NCBI GenBank assembly: GCA_964436935.1
Contig: CAYTES010000002.1
Coordinates: 1-59,578, forward strand
Direction: 5' to 3'
DNA length: 59,578 nucleotides
DNA from: CAYTES01 sp964436935
Lineage (GTDB): Bacteria > Patescibacteriota > Gracilibacteria > UBA1369 > UBA12473
Under the pieces are notes generated by a model. That model saw only the letters and a list, made by a program, of their open reading frames with translations, had not been told where the DNA came from and ran no database searches. Position numbers and translations under genes: made by a program. This document shows, piece by piece, positions 49,166 to 58,197 of the stretch (position 1 is its first letter; each line of letters opens with the position of its first letter).

Positions 49166-50820
49166 TGCAAAAAATCTGTATCCAATGCCAGCAGAATTTT
49201 TCTGTTCCTTCCAAGGATCTCGAATTTTATGATCGTGTTTCGCCTCTATTTGGGAGTCAAAAATTCCCCATCCCCACCCCCACCCATTGTCCACAATGTC
49301 GATGGCAGCGCCGTTTGGCGTTTCGCAATGAGCGCAGTCTTTATCACCGTAAATGTGATCTCACCGGAAAGGCCATGATTTCGATGCATCCGGCGGATAC
49401 CGTGTTCCCGGTCTATGCCATTCAAGAGTGGCTGAGTGACAAGTGGAATCCTCTTGATTATGGACGGGATTTTGATTTTTCGAGGCCCTTTTTTGAACAG
49501 TTCAAGGAAATGTGTGATCAAATTCCCCATTTCAACTTGTTCATCGATCCTCACATGGATGTGAATTCGCAGTACACCAACTGTTCCAGCGAAGCCAAAA
49601 ACTGTTACCTCATTTCTCAGGCGGAGAAAAATGAAGATTGTCTCTATTCTCGCGGCATCAACACCTGTAAAGATTGCGTGGACTGTCTGCGTATCGATCA
49701 GTCCGAGTTGTGTTACGAAGGCATCAATCTTTCCCAATGTTACAACTGTATTTATTGTCAGGATTGTGAGTCCTCTTCCAACTGTTTTTTCTCGAGCAAT
49801 TTAAAAGGATGTCGGAACTGTTTTGGTTCTCACGGACTCGTTCAAAAGGAATATTATTTTTTCAATGAGCCGCTCACCAAGGAAGAGTGGGAAAAACGTG
49901 TTAAAGCTTTTGTCTTTACGCCCGCTTCCATTGAGGAGATGCAACAGAAGAGTGAGGCGGTGCGTTTAACGCTGCCGCATCGATCGGCTCATATCACACA
50001 GTGTGAAAATGTGACGGGCGATCATTTGATTCAGTGTAAAAATTCGCAGGAGGTGTTTGATTCGAAAAATTTGGAAGGTTGTTCCTACTGTTACGAAATT
50101 TTGAACGGCGCCAAGGACTGCTGCGACTACTCCATGTGGGGGCTTCAGGCCGAGCTTCTTTATGAGTGCAATGGTTGTGGCTACAATGCCTACCATCTAC
50201 TTTTTTCGAACCATTGTTGGCAGAATGTTTCCGATTTAATCTATTGCGAAAGTTGCTTCCCTTCGGTTAAGGACTGTTTTGGATCTTTTGGATTGAGGCG
50301 AAGTCAGTACTGCATTTTGAATAAGCAGTACACCAAAGAAGAATATGAAGTGTTGATGCCGCGAATCATCGAACACATGCAAAAAACAGGGGAGTGGGGT
50401 GAGTTTTTCCCTATGGAAATTTCGCCGTACCCTTATCAAGACTCTTTGGCTCACGCTTTTTTCCCTCGCCCGATCACGCAGGATGCGCGACAGGATCAGT
50501 ACATCGGGCCGGAAATCCATGTTCCCGAGAAAATTGATGAGGTTTCCGATGAGATCACGCAGCAGATTTTGCGCTGCAAACAAACCGAGAAATTGTATAA
50601 AATCACTCCTCAAGAACTTCGATTTTATCGCACGATGCGTCTGCCCGTTCCACTCCTCTGTCCGGAAGAACGCCACGCTCAGCGCATGGGTAAACGCAAT
50701 CCCAATCGTCTGTGGAATCGAACTTGTGATGCCTGTGGTCAGGCCATTGAGACCTCTTACGCTCCCGATCGTCCGGAAAAGGTCTACTGCGAGGAGTGTT
50801 ATTTAAAAGAAGTCTATTAA
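49165..50820 (+). CDS. Cys-rich zinc-ribbon repeat protein, paralogue F
   Basis: 551 aa from the ATG at 49165, overlapping E's stop by one base. N-terminal ribbon Cys5/Cys8/Cys42/Cys45 complete. Central repeats: SEAKNCYLIS, KNEDCLYS, CKDCVDCLRIDQSELCYEGINLSQCYNC, CRNCFGSHGLVQKEYYFFNEP. The second module ends CFGSFGLRRSQYCILNKQYTKEEYE. The penultimate ribbon is degenerate (CKQTE ... CPEER); the last is intact (CDAC/CEEC). Its ribbon set and the wording around NEPLTKEEWEKRVKAF place it nearest to A. Last gene of the cluster, 66 bp before the secretion ATPase gene. Confidence 0.8.
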   Translation: MQKICIQCQQNFSVPSKDLEFYDRVSPLFGSQKFPIPTPTHCPQCRWQRRLAFRNERSLYHRKCDLTGKAMISMHPADTVFPVYAIQEWLSDKWNPLDYGRDFDFSRPFFEQFKEMCDQIPHFNLFIDPHMDVNSQYTNCSSEAKNCYLISQAEKNEDCLYSRGINTCKDCVDCLRIDQSELCYEGINLSQCYNCIYCQDCESSSNCFFSSNLKGCRNCFGSHGLVQKEYYFFNEPLTKEEWEKRVKAFVFTPASIEEMQQKSEAVRLTLPHRSAHITQCENVTGDHLIQCKNSQEVFDSKNLEGCSYCYEILNGAKDCCDYSMWGLQAELLYECNGCGYNAYHLLFSNHCWQNVSDLIYCESCFPSVKDCFGSFGLRRSQYCILNKQYTKEEYEVLMPRIIEHMQKTGEWGEFFPMEISPYPYQDSLAHAFFPRPITQDARQDQYIGPEIHVPEKIDEVSDEITQQILRCKQTEKLYKITPQELRFYRTMRLPVPLLCPEERHAQRMGKRNPNRLWNRTCDACGQAIETSYAPDRPEKVYCEECYLKEVY

Positions 50821-50886
50821 AAAATTATAAATTTAATCGCCATCGAGTTGACGTTTTAAATGAAATGTATCAAAATTAATTTAATC

Positions 50887-53136
50887 ATGGATCTTCTTCA
50901 AGTCATTCTCGAACAAGGCACTCCCGATAACCCTAAAAATGAGGTTCGTTTTCTTCAGTTTTTGGATAATTTGCATAATACCGCCAAAGGAAAAAGTCTT
51001 TCTTTTGAGTTTTTGGGCCATCATCAATACACCTACTTTTTTATCGGTTGTGATCCGGATATCACCAAGTTGGTCGAAGGATTGATTTATTCGACTTTTC
51101 CCGATTGTGAGATTCTTCCTTCCAAAGACTACACGGCGTTTTACGATCCCAAAAAACACACGCTTCGCGGCACCACTCTGCGTTTGAGCATGAGTGATAT
51201 TTATCCCATTCAAACTTTCAATCAATTTGAAGGGGATTCGTTGTCCGGCATTTTTTCCGTTATCTCCAAAATGGGTCGCACGGATCAATCGTGGGTTCAG
51301 ATTTTGATTTCTCCTCAAGACGACGACTGGAAGTACCATTTTTGGCGACGGTTCAAAATGCGGGTGAATGGTTGGGTGCGTCGGTTTCGTTTGAAAAATC
51401 ACATGCGGCTTAAGGACAAGAAAACATTTTATGAAGAAGAGGATGCGGAATTTGTTACGAAAGCCGACTACAACCCTTTTGGAATCGAAATTCGTTTGGC
51501 GGCTGTTTCGGAAAGTCCCGAGCAGGCGGATAAGAATCTGGATGCCCTGGCCAAAGCGTTTTATCAATACAACAAAACCGATCAGAACGAGTTTTTGATG
51601 GGTAAGGTGAGATCCGGTAATGGATTTTTAAAAGACTATCAAGAACGAATCCTGCGCGCTCCTCAAATCGTGGGAGCTCATGAAGTGGCGACGTTGTACC
51701 ATTTTCCCAATAGTGATCATGTGCCCCATGTGGTGCATATTTTAGCTAAAAAACACGAAGCGCCGAAAGATCTTCCTACTTCTTTTTCCGAGGAGGCTTC
51801 TATGTTTGGAAAAACCAATTACCACAATAATTTTCAAGATTTTGGGATCAAACGGGAAGATCGCCGCCGCCACCTTTATGCGGTCGGGAAAAGCGGTACC
51901 GGAAAGTCAAAACTGCTTGAACTGCTCATTAAAAATGACATTGAGGCCGGCCGGGGAGTGGGCGTTTTGGATCCTCACGGCGATTTGGTGGACAATATTC
52001 TCCGTATGGTCCCCGAGCATCGCATGAAGGATGTGATTTATTTTGATCCGGCTGACACAGAGTTTCCTATTGCGTTCAACCCTCTCGAGAAAGTGGATGA
52101 GAAGTTTAAAATGCAGATCACCATTGGGTTCATTGATATTTTTAAGAAATTGTTTGGCAGCAACTGGTCCAGCCGTTTGGAACATGTTTTGCGTTACACC
52201 ACTTTGGCTCTTTTGGACTCCCCGAACACCACGATTTTGTCGATCTTGAAAATGCTTTCGGACAAGAATTATCGGCAAAAAATTGTGGCTCGGATTGAAG
52301 ACACGGTGGTGAAGAATTTTTGGGTCAATGAATTTGCGGGATGGAGTGAGAAATTTGACGCGGAAGCCATTACGCCGCTCCTCAATAAGGTGGGTCAGTT
52401 GGTCTCAACCAATATGATTCGCAACATCATTGGTCAACCGGTTAATACCTTCAATATTCGAGAAATCATGGATGGCCAAAAGATTCTGCTCATGAAAGTT
52501 TCCAAAGGGCTTTTGGGTGAAGAAAATGCGGCACTTCTTGGTTCCATGATCATCACCAAAATTTATCAGGCGGCGATGGCTCGTGCGGATCTGCGCGAAG
52601 AAGACCGCAAAGATTTTTATTTTTATGTCGATGAGTTCCAAAATTTTGCCACGGACACCTTTGCTGAGATTTTATCTGAAGCTCGTAAATATAGATTGTG
52701 TTTGACCATCGCCCATCAATACATCGGCCAGTTGGACGAGGTGGTCCGTAAGACGGTTTTTGGGAATGTGGGCTCGATGGTGAGTTTTCGAGTCGGAGCG
52801 GAGGATGCGGTGGTGCTCGCCGAGGAGTACACCCCTATTTTTAATGTGCGCGACATCATCAATTTGGGTGTGCGTGAATTTTATTTAAAAATGTCGATTG
52901 ATGGTGAACTTTCCGAGGCTTTTTCCGGAAAAACCTTGGATGTGAACTACCCTGAAACGGACCATTCTCGTGCCATCATCGAAGCCTCTCGCCAGGCGTA
53001 CTGTGCGCCGCGAGAAGAGGTGGAAGACATGTTGCTCAAATGGGATGAAGGAGGCGTTGATGCTCCTTTGTCGGCGAAGGCGAAGAACAATATGGTCATT
53101 CAAGAGACGGAAGCGTTTGAAGCGCCGTTGCTTTGA
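50887..53136 (+). CDS. Type IV secretion-type ATPase (VirB4/VirD4-like, DUF87/TraG-like helicase domain)
   Basis: 749 aa from the ATG at 50887 (50860 is possible). The N-terminal ~300 residues are an uncharacterised domain. Walker A is at 334-341 (GKSGTGKS, preceded by HLYAVG), then GVGVLDPHGDLVDNIL, typical of the conjugation-ATPase group. Walker B is FYFYVDEFQNF with Asp582-Glu583, and a C-terminal motif TIAHQYIGQL follows. It is expected to energise export or DNA transfer at the membrane, although no N-terminal transmembrane helix is visible. A possible partner is the five-pilin array at 5.8-8.5 kb. Position after the Cys-rich genes suggests read-through transcription. Confidence 0.82.
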   Translation: MDLLQVILEQGTPDNPKNEVRFLQFLDNLHNTAKGKSLSFEFLGHHQYTYFFIGCDPDITKLVEGLIYSTFPDCEILPSKDYTAFYDPKKHTLRGTTLRLSMSDIYPIQTFNQFEGDSLSGIFSVISKMGRTDQSWVQILISPQDDDWKYHFWRRFKMRVNGWVRRFRLKNHMRLKDKKTFYEEEDAEFVTKADYNPFGIEIRLAAVSESPEQADKNLDALAKAFYQYNKTDQNEFLMGKVRSGNGFLKDYQERILRAPQIVGAHEVATLYHFPNSDHVPHVVHILAKKHEAPKDLPTSFSEEASMFGKTNYHNNFQDFGIKREDRRRHLYAVGKSGTGKSKLLELLIKNDIEAGRGVGVLDPHGDLVDNILRMVPEHRMKDVIYFDPADTEFPIAFNPLEKVDEKFKMQITIGFIDIFKKLFGSNWSSRLEHVLRYTTLALLDSPNTTILSILKMLSDKNYRQKIVARIEDTVVKNFWVNEFAGWSEKFDAEAITPLLNKVGQLVSTNMIRNIIGQPVNTFNIREIMDGQKILLMKVSKGLLGEENAALLGSMIITKIYQAAMARADLREEDRKDFYFYVDEFQNFATDTFAEILSEARKYRLCLTIAHQYIGQLDEVVRKTVFGNVGSMVSFRVGAEDAVVLAEEYTPIFNVRDIINLGVREFYLKMSIDGELSEAFSGKTLDVNYPETDHSRAIIEASRQAYCAPREEVEDMLLKWDEGGVDAPLSAKAKNNMVIQETEAFEAPLL

Positions 53137-53223
53137 TTTGTAAAGTTCAATTCTACCTCCCCCCTGGTTTTTAGGTTGGAATTTTGATATAATTTTAAGA
53201 TTACTTCAAAAAATAAAAACCAA

Positions 53224-53991
53224 ATGGGCAAGGGTGTTTCGGGGGCAATTGGAGAAGAGGAACAGGAAAAACGACACGTCGCCCCTCATTTTGAAGAGGA
53301 AAAATTTCAGGCTTTGGATCGTTTTTTGCGTCAATTGAAAACCAATCCTCACCCTCAGGCTTTGACGCCTTTTGTTTTAGAGGAGTGGGAGATTTCTTTT
53401 TTAGAGCATTGCGATGAGGTTCTTTTGGATGTGATTTCCCGTTGTTTTGGGAAAGAATGGCTTCAGCAATTACATGATCCTCAATTGCGTGAAAATTTGA
53501 TTCAACAAGTAGTACTGTTTCAAGATACCGTGGATCCGGAACTTTCCGAGAAATCGCGTGTGTCGGCTGCATTGGAAGACTCTTTGGATTTGATCGAACA
53601 ACTGGAAGATGTCTCCGAATCGTGGTTGACCGTTCTTTTTTTGGAAAAGCATCGATTGAAAGGCCTTTATCGAATTCTTCAACGGCTTCAGCGTTCGGCT
53701 TCTCCCTCCAAATTATCCGTGAATGCTTTGCGTGCCACTTTATTTGATTTGGTCAAAGACTCTCCTTTATTTGTGGGGGAGGAGGCGCTGCGTTTTTGTT
53801 TGATGTTTGAATATCTAGAGCTTCCGATGATGCTTCCCTTGTTGAATCATTTTCTGCAGGGTCAGTTGGAGTACGGACGTTATTTGCAGTCGGAATGTTT
53901 ACGCCAGCATCCTGAACTTTTGAAAAAGATCAAAGCAGGATTGTGGAAAGAAGCCGCTTGTATGGCGAGGAAGTTAACGGGAAGCCTGTAG
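53224..53991 (+). CDS. Helical protein of unknown function (255 aa)
   Basis: 255 aa, almost entirely helical with many Leu, Glu and Gln; no signal or membrane segment. Phrases such as LDRFLRQLKTNPHPQALTPFVLEEWE and LLNHFLQGQLEYGRYLQSECL suggest a helical bundle. I recognise no family. The upstream gap contains an imperfect stem and a TATAAT (53188-53193) that could drive it alone; a terminator follows at 54.06 kb. Confidence 0.6.
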   Translation: MGKGVSGAIGEEEQEKRHVAPHFEEEKFQALDRFLRQLKTNPHPQALTPFVLEEWEISFLEHCDEVLLDVISRCFGKEWLQQLHDPQLRENLIQQVVLFQDTVDPELSEKSRVSAALEDSLDLIEQLEDVSESWLTVLFLEKHRLKGLYRILQRLQRSASPSKLSVNALRATLFDLVKDSPLFVGEEALRFCLMFEYLELPMMLPLLNHFLQGQLEYGRYLQSECLRQHPELLKKIKAGLWKEAACMARKLTGSL

Positions 53992-54063
53992 AGCCGCCAT
54001 TTTTTAGAGGGAAATTTAAAAAATGAAAGATTGCAGGGGCTGAATTATTGTTGTGCATTGGGT

Positions 54064-54091
54064 AAAAAAACGACCCGTGTAACGGTTTTTT
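54064..54091. terminator. Intrinsic terminator after the 255-aa gene
   Basis: An A-run (54064-54070), the stem CCGT-GTA-ACGG (54075-54085) and a T-run (54086-54091). The A- and T-runs can extend the pairing with a small bulge. Confidence 0.6.
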
Positions 54092-54177
54092 AAAAAATAA
54101 AATGTTGGGTGGAAGTCCTTTTTTCTCCTTGTCCGAATAAGAAAAAATAAACACTCTTTTTTGCCAAGGGGGTTTTC

Positions 54178-54206
54178 TTGACCGAGGGTGTGGCCTGGAA
54201 TATTAT
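54178..54206 (+). promoter_or_regulatory. Promoter of nrdJ
   Basis: TTGACC (54178-54183), a 17-bp spacer and TATTAT (54201-54206); five of six matches in each box. Confidence 0.75.
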
Positions 54207-54211
54207 AGTTT

Positions 54212-54259
54212 TTACCATATCTAGTGTCATAGTCCTTGTTGGGCCACCATATCTAGTGT
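54212..54259 (+). promoter_or_regulatory. Two NrdR boxes
   Basis: ACCATATCTAGTGT occurs at 54214-54227 and again at 54246-54259. With the two preceding bases these are 16-bp sites close to the ACAC-TATATCT-GTGT type NrdR consensus. Their spacing is 32 bp, about three helical turns, as is usual for paired NrdR boxes upstream of ribonucleotide reductase genes. They sit at and just downstream of the predicted start site, fitting repression by NrdR. Confidence 0.8.
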
Positions 54260-54289
54260 TGTTTTCTACTCTTTTAATCCCCCTCCGTC

Positions 54290-57200
54290 ATGCCTTCAAC
54301 CGCAGGAGCTTCGCCGGTTTCCCCCGCCTTTACTTTTGATTCCGCACATCGTGAGGCTTTATTGAAATCACGTGTCGGGGAGCGAGGGTTAAAAATTGAG
54401 CGACGCTTTACGGTCAAGGATCATGACCCTTTTGAATCCATTGAATTTGAGTTTCGCGCGTCACGGATCACCAACCCGGATGGGTCGGTGGTTTTTGAGA
54501 TGTTGGATATTGAAATCCCGAAAGACTGGTCTCAAGTGGCCACCGATATCATGGCCCAGAAGTATTTTCGTAAAATGGGCGTTCCTCAAGTGGATCGCAA
54601 AACGGGTAAACCTTTAAAAGATAAAGACGGAAATCCGGTTTTGGGATCCGAATGGTCGGCAAAACAGGTGGTTCGTCGTTTGGCCGGAACCTGGCGTTAT
54701 TGGGGTGAAAAATATGATTATTTTGATTCTGCGGAAGACGCTCAGGCGTTTGAAGATGAAATGGTTTATTTGCTCATCACGCAGCGTGCCGCTCCCAACA
54801 GTCCTCAATGGTTCAATACGGGTTTGAATTGGGCCTATGGCATCACCGGTTCGTCTCAAGGGCATTGTTATGTGGATGAACGGACCAATCAACTCAAGTA
54901 TTCCAAAGATGCGTACACCCGTCCTCAGCCTCATGCGTGTTTCATTCAGTCTATCAATGATGATTTGGTCAATAAAGGAGGGATTTTTGATGGCATGACT
55001 CGTGAAGCGTTGCTTTTCAAGTATGGTTCCGGAACCGGGTCTAATTTTTCTAAACTGCGCGGTAAGAGTGAAACCTTGGGCGGTGGAGGGAAATCATCCG
55101 GATTGATGAGCTTTTTGAGTGTATTCGATCGCGCGGCCGGTGCGATCAAGTCCGGTGGAACGACCCGTCGCGCCGCCAAGATGGTGTGTGTGGACATGGA
55201 CCATCCCGAAATTGAAGATTTTATTAATTGGAAGGTGATTGAAGAGCAAAAAGTGGCTGCGCTCAATGCCGGTTCATACGTCTGTTATGACAATTTAAAA
55301 GCGATTGTGGAGTCGGTTTACCATCACGGGGTGGATTCCGAAAAAAACCCTGAGTTGAAGAAACTCATTTTGGCGGCCAGTAAGCAACATGTGCCGCTCA
55401 ACTACATCAAACGGGTCATTATGATGGTGGAGCATGGGTTGAAACCGGAGAATTTTGATTTTCGACGCTACGATACCGATTTTCGTTCCGAGGCTTATGG
55501 AACGGTCGGAGGACAGAATTCGAATAATTCCGTTCGGATCACCAACGAATTTTTAGATGCGGTGGAAAAAGATGGCGAGTGGAATTTGATCAATCGCACC
55601 GATGGGAAAGTCGCAAAAACGTTGAAAGCTCGTGAGTTGTGGGATCAGATTGTCACCGCGGCTTGGATGTGTGCCGATCCCGGAGTTCAGTTCGATACCA
55701 CCATCAACGAATGGCACACTTGTCCCGCCGGAGGTCGCATCAACGCGAGCAATCCTTGTTCGGAGTACATGTTTTTGGATGATACGGCTTGCAATTTGGC
55801 CTCGATCAATTTGGTGAAATATTATGATACGGACACCAAAGTCTTTGCGCTCGATGATTTTCAGCATTCTTGTTATTTGTGGACGATTGTGCTTGAGATT
55901 TCCGTTTTGATGGCTCAGTTTCCGTCCGAACCCATTGCTCAGTTGAGTCATGAGTACCGCACGTTGGGATTGGGTTATGCCAACTTGGGAACCCTCCTGA
56001 TGAGACAGGGAATCCCTTACGACAGCGAAGAAGCGTTGGCCATATGCGGAGCCCTCACGGCGATTATGTGTGGCGAGTCGTATGCTACGTCCGCTCAAAT
56101 GGCGAAGGTTCGAGGGACGTTTGCTCGTTATGAAGATAATAAAGAGTCCATGTTACGCGTGATTCGCAATCATCGTCGAGCCGCCTATAATATGGCAGAG
56201 GATACGTATGAAGCATTGAGTGTGAAGCCGTTGGGGATTTCGGAAGCGGTTTGTCCTAAAAATCTTCTGGAGGCTGCTCGGGATTCCTGGGATCGGGCGT
56301 TGGAATGGGGGCAGCAGTATGGGTATCGCAATGCGCAGGTCACGGTGATCGCTCCTACGGGAACGATCGGGCTGCTCATGGACTGTGACACCACAGGGAT
56401 TGAACCCGATTTCGCTTTGGTGAAATTCAAAAAACTGGTTGGGGGGGGGTACTTCAAAATTGCCAATCAGTCCCTTCGACCCGCGTTGGAAAATTTGAAC
56501 TACAATACCGCGGAAATTGAAGAGATTATTCATTATGTGAAGGGGCATGGAACCTTGATCGGTTCGCCCGGTGTTACCCATGAAGCGCTTAAGGAAAAAG
56601 GCTTCAGTGAAAAAGAAATTCTTGCGGTGGAGGGTCAGTTGGTGTCCGTGTTTGAGCTTAAATTTGCCTTCAATAAATGGATTTTAGGCGAGGATTTTTG
56701 TCAGGAGATTTTGAAGCTCACTCCTGAACAAATGAACGATTCCAATTTTGAACTCTTGGATTACTTAGGATTTTCCGCTGAGGAAATTGAAGCGGCCAAC
56801 ATCTATGTGTGTGGCACCATGACCATTGAGGGCGCTCCTTATTTGAAAGAGGATGATTATCCGGTGTTCGATTGTGCCAATAAATGTGGAAAAATTGGGG
56901 AACGTTACATTCATCCCCATGGTCATATCCGTATGATGGCTGCGGCCCAGCCTTTCATCTCAGGAGCCATTTCCAAGACCATCAATCTTCCCGAAGACGC
57001 CTCATTTGAAGATGTCGCGGACGCGTATAAAGCTAGTTGGAAATTGATGATTAAGGCCAATGCCCTGTATCGGGATGGGTCCAAGTTGAGCCAGCCGCTT
57101 AACACCTCTTCGTTGGTGGGAAGTTTGGCTTCACTCTTTGATTTTCGTGCAGAAGATATGGAAATGGAGCCTGATCAAGTTCATTACCAGGTGGTGGAAA

Positions 57201-57940
57201 AAATCATTCAAAAACCGTTTCGACGCAAGTTATCGAATGAACGTCGTAGTTTAACCCATAAATTCAGCATTCAGGGTCACGAAGGATACATCACCGTTGG
57301 GCTCTATGAAGATGGTCATCCCGGTGAGATTTTCATCAAGATGAGTAAGGAGGGCAGCACGCTTTCTGGAATTATGGATGCGTTTGCTCTTTCGGTTTCG
57401 CTCAATCTTCAGTACGGGGTTCCGCTCGAAGTGTTGGTTGCCAAATTTACCCACACTCGTTTTGAACCGGCCGGTATGACTCAAAATTCTGAAATTCCGA
57501 TGGTGAAATCGCTCATGGACTATTTGGGGCGTTGGTTGGCACTCAAATTTTTATCCAAAGATACTGCAAAAAAATATCATAATTCCGATTTGGTGGATCG
57601 AGCCTATCAGCAGGGCACTTGTTCCAAGCCGGACTATTCCAACTTGCAGGAAGATTTTGAAAAAATTGTAGAATCTCTCAATGAAGAAGAGCCTCCTGCT
57701 TCTTCTGGAGATCTCGCTCGCGTGGCTTCGACTTTGACGTCGGTAGCTTCTTCTGTGCCAAAGGTCCATGCTGTGGTTGCGGAAGACGGATTGGAGCAGC
57801 TCAAGCGCACGCAAAGCAATCTTTCGCTTCGTTTGAACAATGAAGATGCGCCTATGTGTACCACCTGTGGAGATGTGATGACCCGAAATGGATCGTGCTA
57901 TAAATGTTTGGGTTGTGGAGAGACGAGTGGGTGCTCATAG
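54290..57940 (+). CDS. nrdJ: Adenosylcobalamin-dependent (class II) ribonucleotide reductase
   Basis: 1216 aa. Reduces ribonucleotides to deoxyribonucleotides using a cobalamin-derived thiyl radical. SPQWFNTGL, Cys217 in HACFIQS (redox Cys), GSGTGSNFSKLRG, and NPCSE with the radical Cys490 and Glu492 are present, as are PTGTIG and the phosphate-site region. A TSCPD-type domain lies near residues 985-1070. The C-terminal tail CTTCG ... CYKCLGCG (Cys1190, 1193, 1203, 1206, 1209) is the redox/zinc tail. The length fits the long NrdJ group. Control by NrdR is indicated by the two upstream boxes. No cobalamin synthesis genes are in the window. Confidence 0.95.
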   Translation: MPSTAGASPVSPAFTFDSAHREALLKSRVGERGLKIERRFTVKDHDPFESIEFEFRASRITNPDGSVVFEMLDIEIPKDWSQVATDIMAQKYFRKMGVPQVDRKTGKPLKDKDGNPVLGSEWSAKQVVRRLAGTWRYWGEKYDYFDSAEDAQAFEDEMVYLLITQRAAPNSPQWFNTGLNWAYGITGSSQGHCYVDERTNQLKYSKDAYTRPQPHACFIQSINDDLVNKGGIFDGMTREALLFKYGSGTGSNFSKLRGKSETLGGGGKSSGLMSFLSVFDRAAGAIKSGGTTRRAAKMVCVDMDHPEIEDFINWKVIEEQKVAALNAGSYVCYDNLKAIVESVYHHGVDSEKNPELKKLILAASKQHVPLNYIKRVIMMVEHGLKPENFDFRRYDTDFRSEAYGTVGGQNSNNSVRITNEFLDAVEKDGEWNLINRTDGKVAKTLKARELWDQIVTAAWMCADPGVQFDTTINEWHTCPAGGRINASNPCSEYMFLDDTACNLASINLVKYYDTDTKVFALDDFQHSCYLWTIVLEISVLMAQFPSEPIAQLSHEYRTLGLGYANLGTLLMRQGIPYDSEEALAICGALTAIMCGESYATSAQMAKVRGTFARYEDNKESMLRVIRNHRRAAYNMAEDTYEALSVKPLGISEAVCPKNLLEAARDSWDRALEWGQQYGYRNAQVTVIAPTGTIGLLMDCDTTGIEPDFALVKFKKLVGGGYFKIANQSLRPALENLNYNTAEIEEIIHYVKGHGTLIGSPGVTHEALKEKGFSEKEILAVEGQLVSVFELKFAFNKWILGEDFCQEILKLTPEQMNDSNFELLDYLGFSAEEIEAANIYVCGTMTIEGAPYLKEDDYPVFDCANKCGKIGERYIHPHGHIRMMAAAQPFISGAISKTINLPEDASFEDVADAYKASWKLMIKANALYRDGSKLSQPLNTSSLVGSLASLFDFRAEDMEMEPDQVHYQVVEKIIQKPFRRKLSNERRSLTHKFSIQGHEGYITVGLYEDGHPGEIFIKMSKEGSTLSGIMDAFALSVSLNLQYGVPLEVLVAKFTHTRFEPAGMTQNSEIPMVKSLMDYLGRWLALKFLSKDTAKKYHNSDLVDRAYQQGTCSKPDYSNLQEDFEKIVESLNEEEPPASSGDLARVASTLTSVASSVPKVHAVVAEDGLEQLKRTQSNLSLRLNNEDAPMCTTCGDVMTRNGSCYKCLGCGETSGCS

Positions 57941-58197
57941 AGAGTGAGCCGACTTCAGAAATAGGGAGCGAAACGACTCAGATCATGATCTTCGTCGTTT
58001 TCTTCCTTAAAATATTTCTTCAGTTCGTCTCCCGCTCTCTGAGCAGTAGGAAAAAGATCTAGGGGGCCTACGAGACCCAAAGCAATTTAAGTTTGTTGAT
58101 TAGAAAAAAAGAGCGAAATTGATGAGGTGCGAGGATCATGATTCTCACCGCTTCTTCCTTTAAATATTTCTTCAAGCCGTCTCCTTCTCTATCAAAT
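57941..58197 (-). pseudogene. Intergenic region with two decayed copies of a coding segment
   Basis: Segments 57966-58039 and 58111-58193 are imperfect direct repeats sharing GAGCGAAA, GATCATGAT and CTTCTTCCTT..AAATATTTCTTCA. Read on the minus strand, the first encodes QRAGDELKKYFKEEN and then a stop (TGA near 57957). The second encodes a related GDGLKKYLKEEA but is frameshifted. Neither has a start codon. They look like remnants of a gene's 3' end, duplicated. The source gene is not in the window. Confidence 0.4.

Noticed and set aside
35726..50820. Cys-rich proteins as metallothioneins or as CaiB/BaiF CoA-transferases
   Set aside because: They are too long and aromatic-rich for metallothioneins, and no CoA-transferase motif or catalytic Asp context is visible; the latter name seems to be a database artefact.
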